From positions 1 to 61,262 of the forward strand of contig UPYT01000021.1 in assembly GCA_900538475.1 (NCBI GenBank): a stretch of 61,262 bases of DNA, read 5' to 3'. The stretch's first letter is position 1; each line of letters starts with the position of its first letter. Source of the DNA: an uncultured Clostridium sp. (GTDB taxonomy: Bacteria > Bacillota > Clostridia > Lachnospirales > Lachnospiraceae). The translations under genes and the position numbers were made by a program. Below the pieces are notes generated by a model. It ran no database searches. It was not told the origin of the DNA and worked only from the letters and a program-made list of their open reading frames with translations. Shown here one piece after another: positions 7,594-16,396 of this stretch.

Positions 7594-8226
7594 TTGAAAA
7601 CATTTCCGAAACCCTTAACACCAGGAGAGGAGAAACAATATCTGGAGCGCTGTCTGAAAGGGGACTTGGAAGCACGAAATATTCTGATAGAAAGAAATAT
7701 GAGGCTGGTGGCCCATGTTGCAAAAAAATACCAGAATACGGATTATGATATGGAAGACCTGCTTTCTGTGGGAACTATTGGATTGATTAAGGCAGTTTCA
7801 ACCTTTCATCCGGATCGGGGTTCCCGTTTGGCTACTTATGCGGCGAAATGCATTGAAAATGAGATTCTCATGCTTCTGCGCTCCAGCAAAAAATATGCCA
7901 GAGAAATTTCTCTTTTTGAACCCATTGGAGTAGACAAGGACGGGGAAGCCGTAAGTCTGGTAGATGTGATTGAAGTTGAGAACCGGGAGGTTTTAGAGGA
8001 TCTGATTCTGGATCAGGATATTGAGGAGCTGTATCAGGCCTTCCATGCCTGTTTGAAGGAACAGGAACAGACGGTAATTAGTCAGCGATACGGACTTTTT
8101 GGAAAACAGCCTAAAACGCAGAGGGAAATTGCTGCTGTGCTGGGAATTTCTAGATCCTATGTATCGCGTCTGGAAAAAAAAGCAGTCCGAAAAATGCGAG
8201 AGTGGCTGGAGGCTCAGGGAGGATGA
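7594..8226 (+). CDS. sigK: Sporulation sigma factor SigK
   Basis: Mother-cell late sporulation sigma factor, about 210 aa from this start. Region 2 is clear (NILIERNMRLVAHVAKKY, MEDLLSVGTIGLIKAVSTFHPDRGSRLATYAAKCIENEILM), as is region 4 (KTQREIAAVLGISRSYVSRLEKKAV). The gene is uninterrupted, so no skin-type element splits it. Start choice: TTG at 7594 has AAGGCGG 6 bases upstream and gives the N-terminus (M)KTFPKPLTPGEE; the frame is open back to a TTG at 7519, which would add 25 residues with little hydrophobic character. If 7594 is right, the factor has no membrane-inserting pro-sequence. A hairpin terminator follows. Confidence 0.88.
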   Translation: MKTFPKPLTPGEEKQYLERCLKGDLEARNILIERNMRLVAHVAKKYQNTDYDMEDLLSVGTIGLIKAVSTFHPDRGSRLATYAAKCIENEILMLLRSSKKYAREISLFEPIGVDKDGEAVSLVDVIEVENREVLEDLILDQDIEELYQAFHACLKEQEQTVISQRYGLFGKQPKTQREIAAVLGISRSYVSRLEKKAVRKMREWLEAQGG

Positions 8227-8246
8227 GGTGAGCTGGAAAAACGAAG

Positions 8247-8279
8247 AAGCCGGAGGGCAGGAAGCTGCCGCCGGCTTTT
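8247..8279 (+). terminator. Terminator after sigK
   Basis: AAGCCGG (8247-8253) pairs with CCGGCTT (8271-8277), with an inner GGCAG/CTGCC stem, followed by TTT. Confidence 0.75.
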
Positions 8280-8370
8280 GACTTTGCCTGCAGGAAAAGC
8301 GGGACAATTTGCATCATAAAAGCCTGAATGAAATAATGATAAAATTGCAGGAATTTTAAATAAAATTTCA

Positions 8371-8399
8371 TTGTTTTTCTGTGAATATCCGTTTATAAT
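8371..8399 (+). promoter_or_regulatory. galE promoter
   Basis: TTGTTT (8371-8376), 17-base spacer, perfect TATAAT (8394-8399); start near 8406, about 65 bases before galE. Confidence 0.65.
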
Positions 8400-8470
8400 G
8401 AAAACAAAGAGTTCCGTAGTCGGAACTGTTCTATGTTTCATCTGAAAACAACATTAAAGGAGGCTGTATT

Positions 8471-9493
8471 ATGGCAACGATTTTAGTTACCGGAGGAGCT
8501 GGTTACATTGGAAGCCATACCTGCGTACAACTGTTAGATGCAGGCTATGACGTGGTAGTTGTGGACAATCTCTGCAATTCCTGTAAGGAGTCTTTAAACC
8601 GGGTAGAGGAGATTACCGGGAAAAAGTTGACTTTTTATGAGGTAGATCTTCTGGACGAGCCGGCTTTAAACCGGGTATTTGACAATGAGAACGTAGATGC
8701 GGTTATTCATTTTGCCGGTCTGAAGGCAGTAGGAGAGTCTGTATACAAGCCTCTGGAATATTATCACAACAACATTACGGGAACTCTGATTCTGTGTGAT
8801 GTTATGCGCCGTCATGGAGTAAAGAACATTGTATTCAGTTCTTCTGCTACAGTATATGGCGATCCTGCTTTTGTTCCGATTACCGAAGAGTGCCCCAAGG
8901 GTGAGATTACCAATCCTTACGGCCGTACCAAGGGAATGCTGGAGCAGGTTCTGACGGATTTACATACCTCTGATCCGGAATGGAATGTGATGTTGCTTCG
9001 TTACTTTAACCCCATCGGCGCTCACAAGTCCGGACGGATTGGTGAGGATCCCAAGGGAATTCCCAACAACCTGTTCCCCTATATTACACAGGTGGCAGTG
9101 GGCAAGCTGGTATGCCTGGGCGTATTCGGCAATGATTACAACACTCCGGACGGTACCTGTATCCGCGACTATATCCATGTAGTGGATCTGGCAAACGGAC
9201 ATCTGAAAGCACTGGAGAAGCTGAACAAGGAGCATGGCGGTGTATGGATCTACAATCTGGGAACCGGACACGGCTACAGCGTTCTGGATGTAATTCAGGC
9301 ATTTGAGGAAGTAAATGGCTTAAAGATCAACTATGTATTCAAACCGCGCCGTGAGGGTGATATTCCGCAGTGCTATGCAGATCCGGCAAAGGCTGAGGCT
9401 GAACTGGGCTGGAAGGCAGAAAACGGCATTAAAGAAATGTGTGAGGATGCCTGGAGATGGCAGAAGAACAATCCGGACGGATATAACCAGTAA
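8471..9493 (+). CDS. galE: UDP-glucose 4-epimerase
   Basis: Extended SDR epimerase of 340 aa that interconverts UDP-glucose and UDP-galactose with bound NAD, giving galactose use and UDP-galactose for cell-surface glycans. The NAD motif [10 protein letters not shown] is at residues 7-16, the DNL motif follows strand 2, catalytic Ser lies in the SSSATVYGD segment, and Tyr/Lys in NPYGRTKGM. The C-terminal half carries the usual sugar-binding segments ([29 protein letters not shown]). Length is normal for the family. AAGGAGG lies 8 bases upstream of ATG. It stands alone here, with its own promoter and a terminator, and has highly biased codon use, so it is probably a constitutive single-gene unit. 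Confidence 0.96.
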   Translation: MATILVTGGAGYIGSHTCVQLLDAGYDVVVVDNLCNSCKESLNRVEEITGKKLTFYEVDLLDEPALNRVFDNENVDAVIHFAGLKAVGESVYKPLEYYHNNITGTLILCDVMRRHGVKNIVFSSSATVYGDPAFVPITEECPKGEITNPYGRTKGMLEQVLTDLHTSDPEWNVMLLRYFNPIGAHKSGRIGEDPKGIPNNLFPYITQVAVGKLVCLGVFGNDYNTPDGTCIRDYIHVVDLANGHLKALEKLNKEHGGVWIYNLGTGHGYSVLDVIQAFEEVNGLKINYVFKPRREGDIPQCYADPAKAEAELGWKAENGIKEMCEDAWRWQKNNPDGYNQ

Positions 9494-9578
9494 AGGGAAG
9501 CTATCCATACGGGAAGAATGATTCACAATAAAACAGAAATAGAATCGTCTGTCTGAGTCAGGTCAGACGAAATGCGAT

Positions 9579-9624
9579 AAAAAAGAGACCATACATTCGA
9601 GATTCGGATCGATGGTCTCTTTTT
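9579..9624. terminator. Bidirectional terminator between galE and DUF4364 gene
   Basis: AAAAAGAGACCAT (about 9580-9592) pairs with ATGGTCTCTTTTT (9612-9624) in the gap between convergent genes, with A- and T-runs on both sides. Confidence 0.85.
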
Positions 9625-9628
9625 GTGT

Positions 9629-10156
9629 CTATTTCCCGCTGCTCATCAGGGTTTTCATTACATAAGCGTAGATATCCTGGCTTCGTTCATTCCAGTGACT
9701 GCACATGAGTACAGCCTGATCCTTGTCCGGGACGGAAATATCCAGGCCGATCAGAGTTGTGCGACCTTCCCGTACCTCACAGTGTACAACATAGTCCTGG
9801 TTCGTGGATTTGTAATAGTCAGCTACAGTTCCGGCCGCCTCCCTCATACGGAAACGGTTTTCTTTCAAATAGCTGTCCATGTCTTCAGTAATGGCCGGCG
9901 GAATGTCTTTTTCAAAAAACCCCAGGGTATCCTCGCCCTCCCGGGTAATGACATACCGTGTAGTATTGTGGGTGGATTCAGCCTGAATCAGGCCGGAATC
10001 CTGCAGCTCGCTTAAAGCCTGCTGAAGGGTAAAATAGCTGGCGTATTCGTGCTGGAGAAAAAAATCAGTCAGCTGGGCATTGGTGAGAGGAAAGTTCACC
10101 TGCTTGAGCATATAGAGATTCATCAGTTTGTAAAGGGTCATGGGTTCCGATAACAT
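9629..10156 (-). CDS. DUF4364 family protein (predicted winged-helix regulator)
   Basis: Protein of 175 aa matching the DUF4364 family of Clostridia. The N-terminal part (about residues 5-80) reads as a winged helix, with LTNAQLTDFFLQHEYASYFTLQQALSELQDSGLI and a wing-like TRYVITREGEDTLGFF. The C-terminal half is a small alpha/beta domain of unknown role. ATG at 10156 is chosen because AGAGG stands 8 bases before it and because the predicted transcription start lies near 10186; a TTG at 10177 would add seven residues with no ribosome site. It diverges from the DUF5717 operon, which it might control; that is only suggested by position. Confidence 0.8.
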   Translation of the reverse strand: MLSEPMTLYKLMNLYMLKQVNFPLTNAQLTDFFLQHEYASYFTLQQALSELQDSGLIQAESTHNTTRYVITREGEDTLGFFEKDIPPAITEDMDSYLKENRFRMREAAGTVADYYKSTNQDYVVHCEVREGRTTLIGLDISVPDKDQAVLMCSHWNERSQDIYAYVMKTLMSSGK

Positions 10157-10191
10157 GGGCAGTGCCTCTTTCGTCAATTCTACTTTTTTTA

Positions 10192-10220
10192 ATCATACCA
10201 ATTTAATTCTTTTAAATCAA
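10192..10220 (-). promoter_or_regulatory. Promoter for DUF4364 gene
   Basis: On the minus strand TTGATT (10220-10215), 17-base spacer, TATGAT (10197-10192). A plus-strand extended -10 (TG-A-TATTAT, ending 10238) for the DUF5717 operon lies just beyond, so the two promoters are nearly back to back. Confidence 0.55.
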
Positions 10221-10273
10221 GTGGAATTGTGATATTATGGTATGGATAACGAGCATTTTTTACAGGTGATACT

Positions 10274-13200
10274 ATGAGAGAAAGAATTAACCGTCTTGCC
10301 AGAGGAATTGTGGAGGGAGAAAGCCCGGTTCTGCAGATTGAACCTCAGTCTGTAAAGGATTCAGTTCCGGCCGGAGCGGTGACAAAAAAAGAATTATATA
10401 TATCAGATGAACAGGGGAGATTTATCAAGGGACTGATTTATTCTTCCAATATGAGAGTGAGACTGTGCGACAGTGCGTTCGGCGGAAGCCGGAACAGGAT
10501 TTTATATGAGGTAGACGGACGGCACCTTTCCGGTGAAGATGTGATAACGGGTAACTTTTGTCTTGTGACCAATGGCGGGGAGAGAAAAGTACCCTATTCT
10601 TTTTCCGTGAATTTGGGAGGAACAGGAAAGACGCTGGACAGTCTGAAAACACCGACAGACTTTGCCGCTTTGGCAAAGCGGGATTCGGATCTGTCTCTGC
10701 GTCTTTTTGAATATCAGGATTTTGTGGAAGCTCCCTTTATGCAGGATCTTCATACAAGAGCCCTTTATGATGGGCTTCGGGGGCGGCTGAATCGTCAGAA
10801 TCAGTTAGAGGAGTTTCTGGTGGCATTAGGCGCTAAGAAGCCGGTAGCCTTGACTGTTTCCACAGAACCACGTTTTTATGAGAACGTGGAGGAAAACTGT
10901 CCGGATCAGCTGGAGGTAAAGGTAGAAACCTGGGGATATGTGCAGTTTGAAGCAGCTGTGGAGGGGGATTTCCTGGAACTTCCTAAAAAGAGCTTCAGCT
11001 CCCAGGATTTTCAGAACGGAATCTGCCTGGTTCCTTATCAGATTAATGCCGGACGCCTCCATCAGGGGAAAAATCTGGGGGCAGTCCGGATTATGACTGT
11101 GCGTGATACGATAGTTGTTCCGGTGGAGGCTCAGGCGGCAGAGGACAGCCGTGACAGGGAAAGACAGGAACTTCAGAAAAAGAAGCAGCAGTATCTGCGT
11201 CTTCGCCTTCAGTATGAAACAGAGAAACAGCAGGATCTGGTAAGCCAGATGCGCCTGATTCTGGAGGATATCCGAAGAATTCAGGGAGAGGATCTGGAAA
11301 ATATTCTTCGCCTGGCAGAGCTGTGTATTCTGGAAGGACAGACAGAGAGGGCTGCAGAAATGCTGGAAAGCTGGAAGGATGATCCGGGGCTGCGGGGCAG
11401 AGACAACCGGGAGGCGCTCTGTTTTTATCAGTATCTGCTGTATCTGGTTCAGAAACGGGAGGAACAGAGAACCTCACTTCTGGAGCGGGTAAGGCAGTGT
11501 CTGGAAGAGCAGCCGGATCATGCGGAGCTTTATCTTTTAAGGCTGAGGCTGGAGTCGGAGGAAGGAGCAGGGCCTGCAGCGTGCCTGGAGGAAATGCGGA
11601 CGATGTTCCAGCATGGCTGTCACAGTCCTTTCCTTTATGCAGAGAGTTTTCGGATTTACCGGGACAATCCGGTTCTTCTTGGAAGAATGGGAGAATATGA
11701 GGTACAGGTAATGATGTTTGCAGCCAGACAGGATCTGGTAAGCCGGGAACTGGCCGTTTTCATTGCAGAGCCGGCTGCAGCATCAAAGTATTACAGACGC
11801 CTCTACTGCCGTCTTTTAAAGCTGCTTTACCAAAAATATGAAGAGAAAGAGCTTTTGGGAGCAGTTTGCAGTATGCTGATCAAGGGAGACTGCAGAGGAG
11901 AGGAATATTTTCCCTGGTATCAAAAGGCGTTGGAACAGGGGGTCAGCCTGACCAGGCTATATGAGTATTTCCTGTTTTCCCTTCCCTATGATTATCCTTA
12001 TCTGCTTCCCAGAGAGGTGCTATTATACTTCTCTTACGAGAAATCCATGGATGACGCCAGCAGAGCCATCCTTTACATGAATATTATCCGATATATGAAT
12101 CCGGGTTCCTCTCTTTACCGTCAGTATGAGCGGGACATTGAGCAGTTTACTATGGAGCAGCTGTTGGATTCACGGCTGGATCAGAGGCTTTCGGTTCTCT
12201 ATGAGCATATGCTTTACCGGGAGATGATTGATGAGAAGGTGGCGGAAATTCTGCCTGCTATTTTAAAATCCTATCGGATTCGGATATCCGTTCCAGGAAT
12301 TCGCTATGTGATTGTCTGCTATGAAGAAATCGAAGGGGAGGACGCTTTCCCTGTTCGGGACGGAATTGCTTATGTGCCTCTTTTTGGCAGAAATCCGGTG
12401 ATCCTGTTCCAGGACGAGTATGGCAACCGATATGCTAATATTTCCTGCCAGAAGATTCCGGCTATGAGACGAAAGGATGCGGAGGAGCTGGAGGAGCAGT
12501 GCTATGATATCGCTCCGTCCCATCCGATGCTTCGCCTGCAGGAGTGCAGCCGGCTGGCAGAGACGGGAATTTCCGGTCCGGAGGATATGATGACGCTGAA
12601 GCGTGCACTGTCTGATCTGCGGCTTCATCCTTTGTTCCGCAGAAAAATTCTGATTGAAATGATCGGATGGTACAGAAAACGTCTGGAGTCAGATGAGCCG
12701 GATACAGGAGATGACGTGGATTATCTGATGGATCTGGAGCTGGAACGCCTGGAACGGGAGGATCGGGCAGGAGTCTGTGAAACCCTGATTCAGCAGGGGT
12801 ATATGCGGGAGGCCTTTGAGATTGTAAAAGCCTATGGCTATGAAGAACTGAAAAGCAGCAGGCTGATGAAGCTCTGCAGCAGAATGATTCTGCAGCAGCT
12901 TCCGGAAAGCGATCCTCTGCTTTTACAGATAGCTTTCCGCCTGTTTTCAGAGGGCCGGTATGACAGTGTGATTCTGGATTATCTGTGTGAGTATTTTAAC
13001 GGATCTGCTATGCAGATGTTTAAGGTACTGAGTCAGGGAGAGAGAGAGCATATTGAAACCTATGATCTTCCGGAACGTCTTCTGGCGCAGATGATGTTTA
13101 CCGGTGAAACGGATCGGATCGACTGGGTATTCTCCTGGTATATGTCAGGAAAGCATACCAGTGACAGTGTGATCAAGGCTTATTTTACCATGAAGTCTGC

Positions 13201-13843
13201 TGATTATTTTCTGCGGGATAAGGCCACAGGCGACAAGGTGTTTGCATGGCTGGAAAGCGCAGTCAGCAGTGTGGAGGATAAAAGCAGGATTCCCACAATC
13301 TATCTGTTAGCTCTGATCCGATACTATTCGACCTTAAAGGAACTGGATGAACACAGGCAGGAACTGTGTCGGGCCATGCTGGACATCCTTCTGGAGGAAA
13401 AGCGGGTATTCGCCTGTTTTCAGGATCTGGGACGGCTGATGCCTCTTCCGGAGCAGCTGAAAAATCAGGTGATTCTGGAGTTCAGGGGAGGACGGGAGTA
13501 CCGTCCTGAGCTGGAGGTGCGAATCCTTCCTGAGGAGGAAGAGTTCCAGGCAGATGAGCTGATTAAGGTTTATCCGGGAATCTATGCACGGCAGAAGGTG
13601 CTGTTTGAAGGTGAAATTCTGGAATACCGGATATACCAAAGGGACGGTGAAAACCGGAAGCTGGTGAAGGAGGGTAGCATAAGCTGTGCTGCAGAGTATT
13701 CCAGAGAGGAAGAAAGCCGTTTTGCGGCCTTAAATGAAATGAGTCTGTGCCTTTCTTTGAAGGAAGAAACGGCATTGCAGGAAAAAATGAAGAAGTACGT
13801 AACCGACAGCGCCCTGATGGAAGAGCTGTTCGGTCTGATATAA
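10274..13843 (+). CDS. DUF5717 family large protein of unknown function
   Basis: Very long soluble protein, 1189 aa, without signal peptide or membrane segment. The first 290 residues or so are beta-rich and look like tandem Ig-like modules (YISDEQGRFIKGLIYSSNMRVRL; a second one around 195-285). From about 290 to 1060 the protein is helical with tetratricopeptide-like repeats and a charged coiled-coil near 295-330 (RDRERQELQKKKQQYLRLRL). The last 110 residues return to beta structure (EVRILPEEEEFQADEL). I match it to DUF5717, a Lachnospiraceae family without a known role. RBS GGTGAT is weak. It starts a tight operon with DUF5716 (15-base gap) and a TPR gene. A scaffold or large adaptor role is plausible but unproven. 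Confidence 0.8.
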   Translation: MRERINRLARGIVEGESPVLQIEPQSVKDSVPAGAVTKKELYISDEQGRFIKGLIYSSNMRVRLCDSAFGGSRNRILYEVDGRHLSGEDVITGNFCLVTNGGERKVPYSFSVNLGGTGKTLDSLKTPTDFAALAKRDSDLSLRLFEYQDFVEAPFMQDLHTRALYDGLRGRLNRQNQLEEFLVALGAKKPVALTVSTEPRFYENVEENCPDQLEVKVETWGYVQFEAAVEGDFLELPKKSFSSQDFQNGICLVPYQINAGRLHQGKNLGAVRIMTVRDTIVVPVEAQAAEDSRDRERQELQKKKQQYLRLRLQYETEKQQDLVSQMRLILEDIRRIQGEDLENILRLAELCILEGQTERAAEMLESWKDDPGLRGRDNREALCFYQYLLYLVQKREEQRTSLLERVRQCLEEQPDHAELYLLRLRLESEEGAGPAACLEEMRTMFQHGCHSPFLYAESFRIYRDNPVLLGRMGEYEVQVMMFAARQDLVSRELAVFIAEPAAASKYYRRLYCRLLKLLYQKYEEKELLGAVCSMLIKGDCRGEEYFPWYQKALEQGVSLTRLYEYFLFSLPYDYPYLLPREVLLYFSYEKSMDDASRAILYMNIIRYMNPGSSLYRQYERDIEQFTMEQLLDSRLDQRLSVLYEHMLYREMIDEKVAEILPAILKSYRIRISVPGIRYVIVCYEEIEGEDAFPVRDGIAYVPLFGRNPVILFQDEYGNRYANISCQKIPAMRRKDAEELEEQCYDIAPSHPMLRLQECSRLAETGISGPEDMMTLKRALSDLRLHPLFRRKILIEMIGWYRKRLESDEPDTGDDVDYLMDLELERLEREDRAGVCETLIQQGYMREAFEIVKAYGYEELKSSRLMKLCSRMILQQLPESDPLLLQIAFRLFSEGRYDSVILDYLCEYFNGSAMQMFKVLSQGEREHIETYDLPERLLAQMMFTGETDRIDWVFSWYMSGKHTSDSVIKAYFTMKSADYFLRDKATGDKVFAWLESAVSSVEDKSRIPTIYLLALIRYYSTLKELDEHRQELCRAMLDILLEEKRVFACFQDLGRLMPLPEQLKNQVILEFRGGREYRPELEVRILPEEEEFQADELIKVYPGIYARQKVLFEGEILEYRIYQRDGENRKLVKEGSISCAAEYSREEESRFAALNEMSLCLSLKEETALQEKMKKYVTDSALMEELFGLI

Positions 13844-13858
13844 GAAAAAGGGGTTTTT

Positions 13859-15082
13859 ATGGAGGAACTTGTTGTCGGCATTGATTTGTGTGACGGTTAT
13901 ACACAGATCAACTGCGCAGAAGAGGAAAAAACATGGTCATTTCCTACGGTAATCTGCAGGCATAAAACTGAGGATGCCTGGTTTGTGGGAGAGGAGGCCT
14001 ATGCCCATACCTTAAAAGGGGATGGGATTATTGTGGACAAGCTGGTAAAGCTGGTCTGTAAGGACGGGACAGCTACGCTGGGAAATGTGCGCTATGAGGC
14101 AAAAAAGCTGCTGGCACTGTTTCTGGAGCGGATTATGCGCCTTCCAGAAGAAGAATACGGAAAAAAACAGATCGGACAGCTGGTATTTACCGTGAAAAAA
14201 ATGAATCAGAGGCTGTCAGAGGCTCTTTATGCATGTGGAGAGACGCTGGGAGTTTCAAGAGAACGGATTCACATTATCAGCCATTCGGAAAGCTATATTT
14301 ATTATATCCTCAGCCAGAGAAAAGAAATCTGGAACGGAACTGTGGGAATGTTTGATCTCTCAGCAGAGGGGCTTCGCTATTATGAAATGAAGGTTCAGAG
14401 AGGTCTGAAAAATACTACGGTAATTGCGGAACAGGAACGGATGGATGAGAGCTTTAATCTGGATATTTTAAAAAATGATTCCGGCGCCAAGCTGGCAGAC
14501 AGGATTCTCTGCTCCTGTGCATCCAGACTGATGCAGAACAAAAATTATTCCTCTGTCTTTCTTATGGGAAAAGGCTTTGAGGACAGAAGCTGGGCAGACG
14601 AGTTTATGAAGCTTTTATGTACCAAGCGGAGAGTGTATATGGAGCTGGCCGTGTTCTCCAAGGGAGCGGCTTGCCGCGCCCTTGATCTGACCCGGCAGAA
14701 AACAGCATTTCCCTATACGATGATCTGTGACGGCCGGTTAAAATCTACCGTTTCCATGAATGTGATTTACAGAGGTCAGGAGACTTCTGTGGTTCTGGCT
14801 GCCGCAGGAGATAACTGGTACGAGCAGGAGGCTGTGGTGGATGTGATTCCGGAGCATCAGGATACGGTGGATCTGGTGGTTACACCCTTAGATGCCAAGC
14901 GGCGCAGAGAGGTTTCTATTCGCCTGGAGGGATTTCCAAAACGGCCGGAGCGGACGACAAAGGTTCGTGTGAAAATTTCATTCCTTGACGAGAGGACGAT
15001 GGATGTGAGAATTCTGGATCAGGGATTTGGAGAAATTTATCCCTCCTCTGATATCCAGATTAGACAAGAGGTTATGTTATGA
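13859..15082 (+). CDS. DUF5716 family protein, actin/Hsp70-like ATPase fold
   Basis: Protein of 407 aa. The N-terminus VVGIDLCDGYTQIN (residues 5-18) resembles the phosphate-1 loop of actin/Hsp70 ATPases, GTVGMFDLSAEGLRYYEM (near 160-177) the phosphate-2 loop, and SSVFLMGKGFEDRSWADEF (near 234-252) the adenosine loop. After about residue 290 a beta-rich domain (STVSMNVIYRGQETSVVLAAAGDNW...) resembles a substrate-binding or interaction module. This is the DUF5716 family. The Hsp70-like reading is mine from motif order, without a structural check. AAAAAGGGG stands before ATG. The last bases overlap the next gene (ATGA). Together with DUF5717 it may form an ATP-driven assembly. Confidence 0.78.
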   Translation: MEELVVGIDLCDGYTQINCAEEEKTWSFPTVICRHKTEDAWFVGEEAYAHTLKGDGIIVDKLVKLVCKDGTATLGNVRYEAKKLLALFLERIMRLPEEEYGKKQIGQLVFTVKKMNQRLSEALYACGETLGVSRERIHIISHSESYIYYILSQRKEIWNGTVGMFDLSAEGLRYYEMKVQRGLKNTTVIAEQERMDESFNLDILKNDSGAKLADRILCSCASRLMQNKNYSSVFLMGKGFEDRSWADEFMKLLCTKRRVYMELAVFSKGAACRALDLTRQKTAFPYTMICDGRLKSTVSMNVIYRGQETSVVLAAAGDNWYEQEAVVDVIPEHQDTVDLVVTPLDAKRRREVSIRLEGFPKRPERTTKVRVKISFLDERTMDVRILDQGFGEIYPSSDIQIRQEVML

Positions 15083-15891
15083 GTTTATTGCTTTGCAGGC
15101 AGGAAAATGTAAAACGTCCCTATTATGTGGAAGCACTTGGGATTCGAATTTATTCCTCGCAGGAGCTTTCTTATGTGATATACCATTATCCCCTTCTGGT
15201 GATGGAGGACTTTGTGGGAGAAGGTCTTCTGGAATTTATGAGAGAGGAGCTGAATCAGGGTTTTCTGGCTCTGAAGGTAGAACGGTGGCTGAAAAGCGGA
15301 GAAGATTCAGATGAGGCTTTGATTCTGATTCTCCAGGAATGTGATTATTACAGGCCCGGTGAAATCAGTCATTACCGGCAGCAGCTGACGGCTCTTAGGA
15401 AAAAGCATCCGGCAGAGTTTAAAAAGCTGCTGGCTGATGAGCTGTTTTCCATGCGTCAGTACGGCAGAGCCCTGAATCTTTACCGGGAGCTTCTGGAGTT
15501 TCCAAGGGACGAATATGTAGATGACTTGTTTCTGGGACGGATCTGGAATAACCTGGGTTCCTGCTACGCCCGGATGTTTCAGACAAAAAGGGCCTTTGAG
15601 GCGTATAGCTATGCCTATTCCCGTGCCCCTGAGGAGCAGATTTTAAAGCAGATGTACTGGCTGACAAAGCTGGATCGGGGACTGAAGCTGGGAGAGAGAC
15701 TTCGTGCTCTGATTACAGAGGAAAAGCTCAGCCAGTGGGATCAGTCTATGGATGAGGCCAGAGAACAGGCAGTACAGTCGGAGGCGGTAAAACAGATGGA
15801 GGAAATTTTCGGGCAGGATGAGGAAGTGCGTCGGGAAAAAGAATCAGAGCTTCTTCATAATTGGAAGCAGGAATACAGGGGAATGATTTAA
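15079..15891 (+). CDS. TPR-containing protein, third gene of DUF5717-DUF5716 operon
   Basis: Cytosolic protein of 270 aa whose start overlaps the DUF5716 stop by four bases, indicating translational coupling. The first 100 residues are a distinct N-domain (YVEALGIRIYSSQELSYVIYHYPLLVMEDFVGEGLLEFM). Residues about 115-200 hold at least two TPR-like helical pairs (ADELFSMRQYGRALNLYRELLEF; IWNNLGSCYARMFQTKRAFEAYSYAYSRAP). The C-terminal 60 residues are highly charged and likely coiled coil. No enzyme motif is seen. A partner-binding role with the two upstream products is the simplest reading. A hairpin CTTCTTG/CAAGAAG without T-run follows at about 15909-15937. Confidence 0.75.
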   Translation: MSLLLCRQENVKRPYYVEALGIRIYSSQELSYVIYHYPLLVMEDFVGEGLLEFMREELNQGFLALKVERWLKSGEDSDEALILILQECDYYRPGEISHYRQQLTALRKKHPAEFKKLLADELFSMRQYGRALNLYRELLEFPRDEYVDDLFLGRIWNNLGSCYARMFQTKRAFEAYSYAYSRAPEEQILKQMYWLTKLDRGLKLGERLRALITEEKLSQWDQSMDEAREQAVQSEAVKQMEEIFGQDEEVRREKESELLHNWKQEYRGMI

Positions 15892-15986
15892 GGGCGGACG
15901 CCCGACGCTTCTTGTCTGCTGTAAGCGGGCAAGAAGATACATGGCTGAACTGTTGCCCCGACTGCCCAGGAAGCCGGAGATTTTGC

Positions 15987-16015
15987 TTGACAAAACGAAG
16001 TGAAAAATTTATGAT
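15987..16015 (+). promoter_or_regulatory. Promoter of the valS T-box leader
   Basis: TTGACA (15987-15992), 17-base spacer, TATGAT (16010-16015); start near 16022. Confidence 0.75.
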
Positions 16016-16021
16016 AGAGTC

Positions 16022-16269
16022 TATATGAAAGGCTGAGAAGAAGAGGAGTACGGCGGATGCTGCTGACAGAGAGAACCGTTCACTGGCTGAAAGGCGGTTT
16101 GAGAGGGCACGCGCGGAAGGTAGCTTTGGAGCCGGGAGTCTGAGAAGCAGAAGGCAGGTAGGATTCTCCGTAGAAACCGCGTTAAGGTGATTTAAGTGAT
16201 AAATAAAGGTGGTACCGCGGAAAATGAAGCTCCGCCCTTTATGCAGAATTCTGCATAGAGGGCTTTTTT
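16022..16269 (+). promoter_or_regulatory. T-box riboswitch (valine) upstream of valS
   Basis: The leader carries the T-box motif TGGTACCGCGG at 16210-16220, which pairs with uncharged tRNA acceptor ends. Stem I has AGTA (16047-16050) on its 5' side, a flanking CGGC (16051-16054) that pairs with GCCG (16131-16134), and then GTC (16138-16140), a valine codon placed where the specifier should be. A terminator follows: GCCCTTTATGCAG (16234-16246) with CTGCATAGAGGGC (16251-16263) and TTTTTT. Uncharged tRNA-Val should favour the antiterminator and raise valS transcription. Specifier assignment is by position and is less certain than the T-box itself. Confidence 0.92.
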
Positions 16270-16396
16270 GATTTCATAGGAAATTTACAGGAAATGCAGA
16301 AAAGCCCTTTTTACAGTCTTGAGAGGAGAACTGTTTTCCTCTGAGATGAAAATCGCTCAGGATTTTGAAGTAAACACAGAAAGAAAGGAAAAGACC

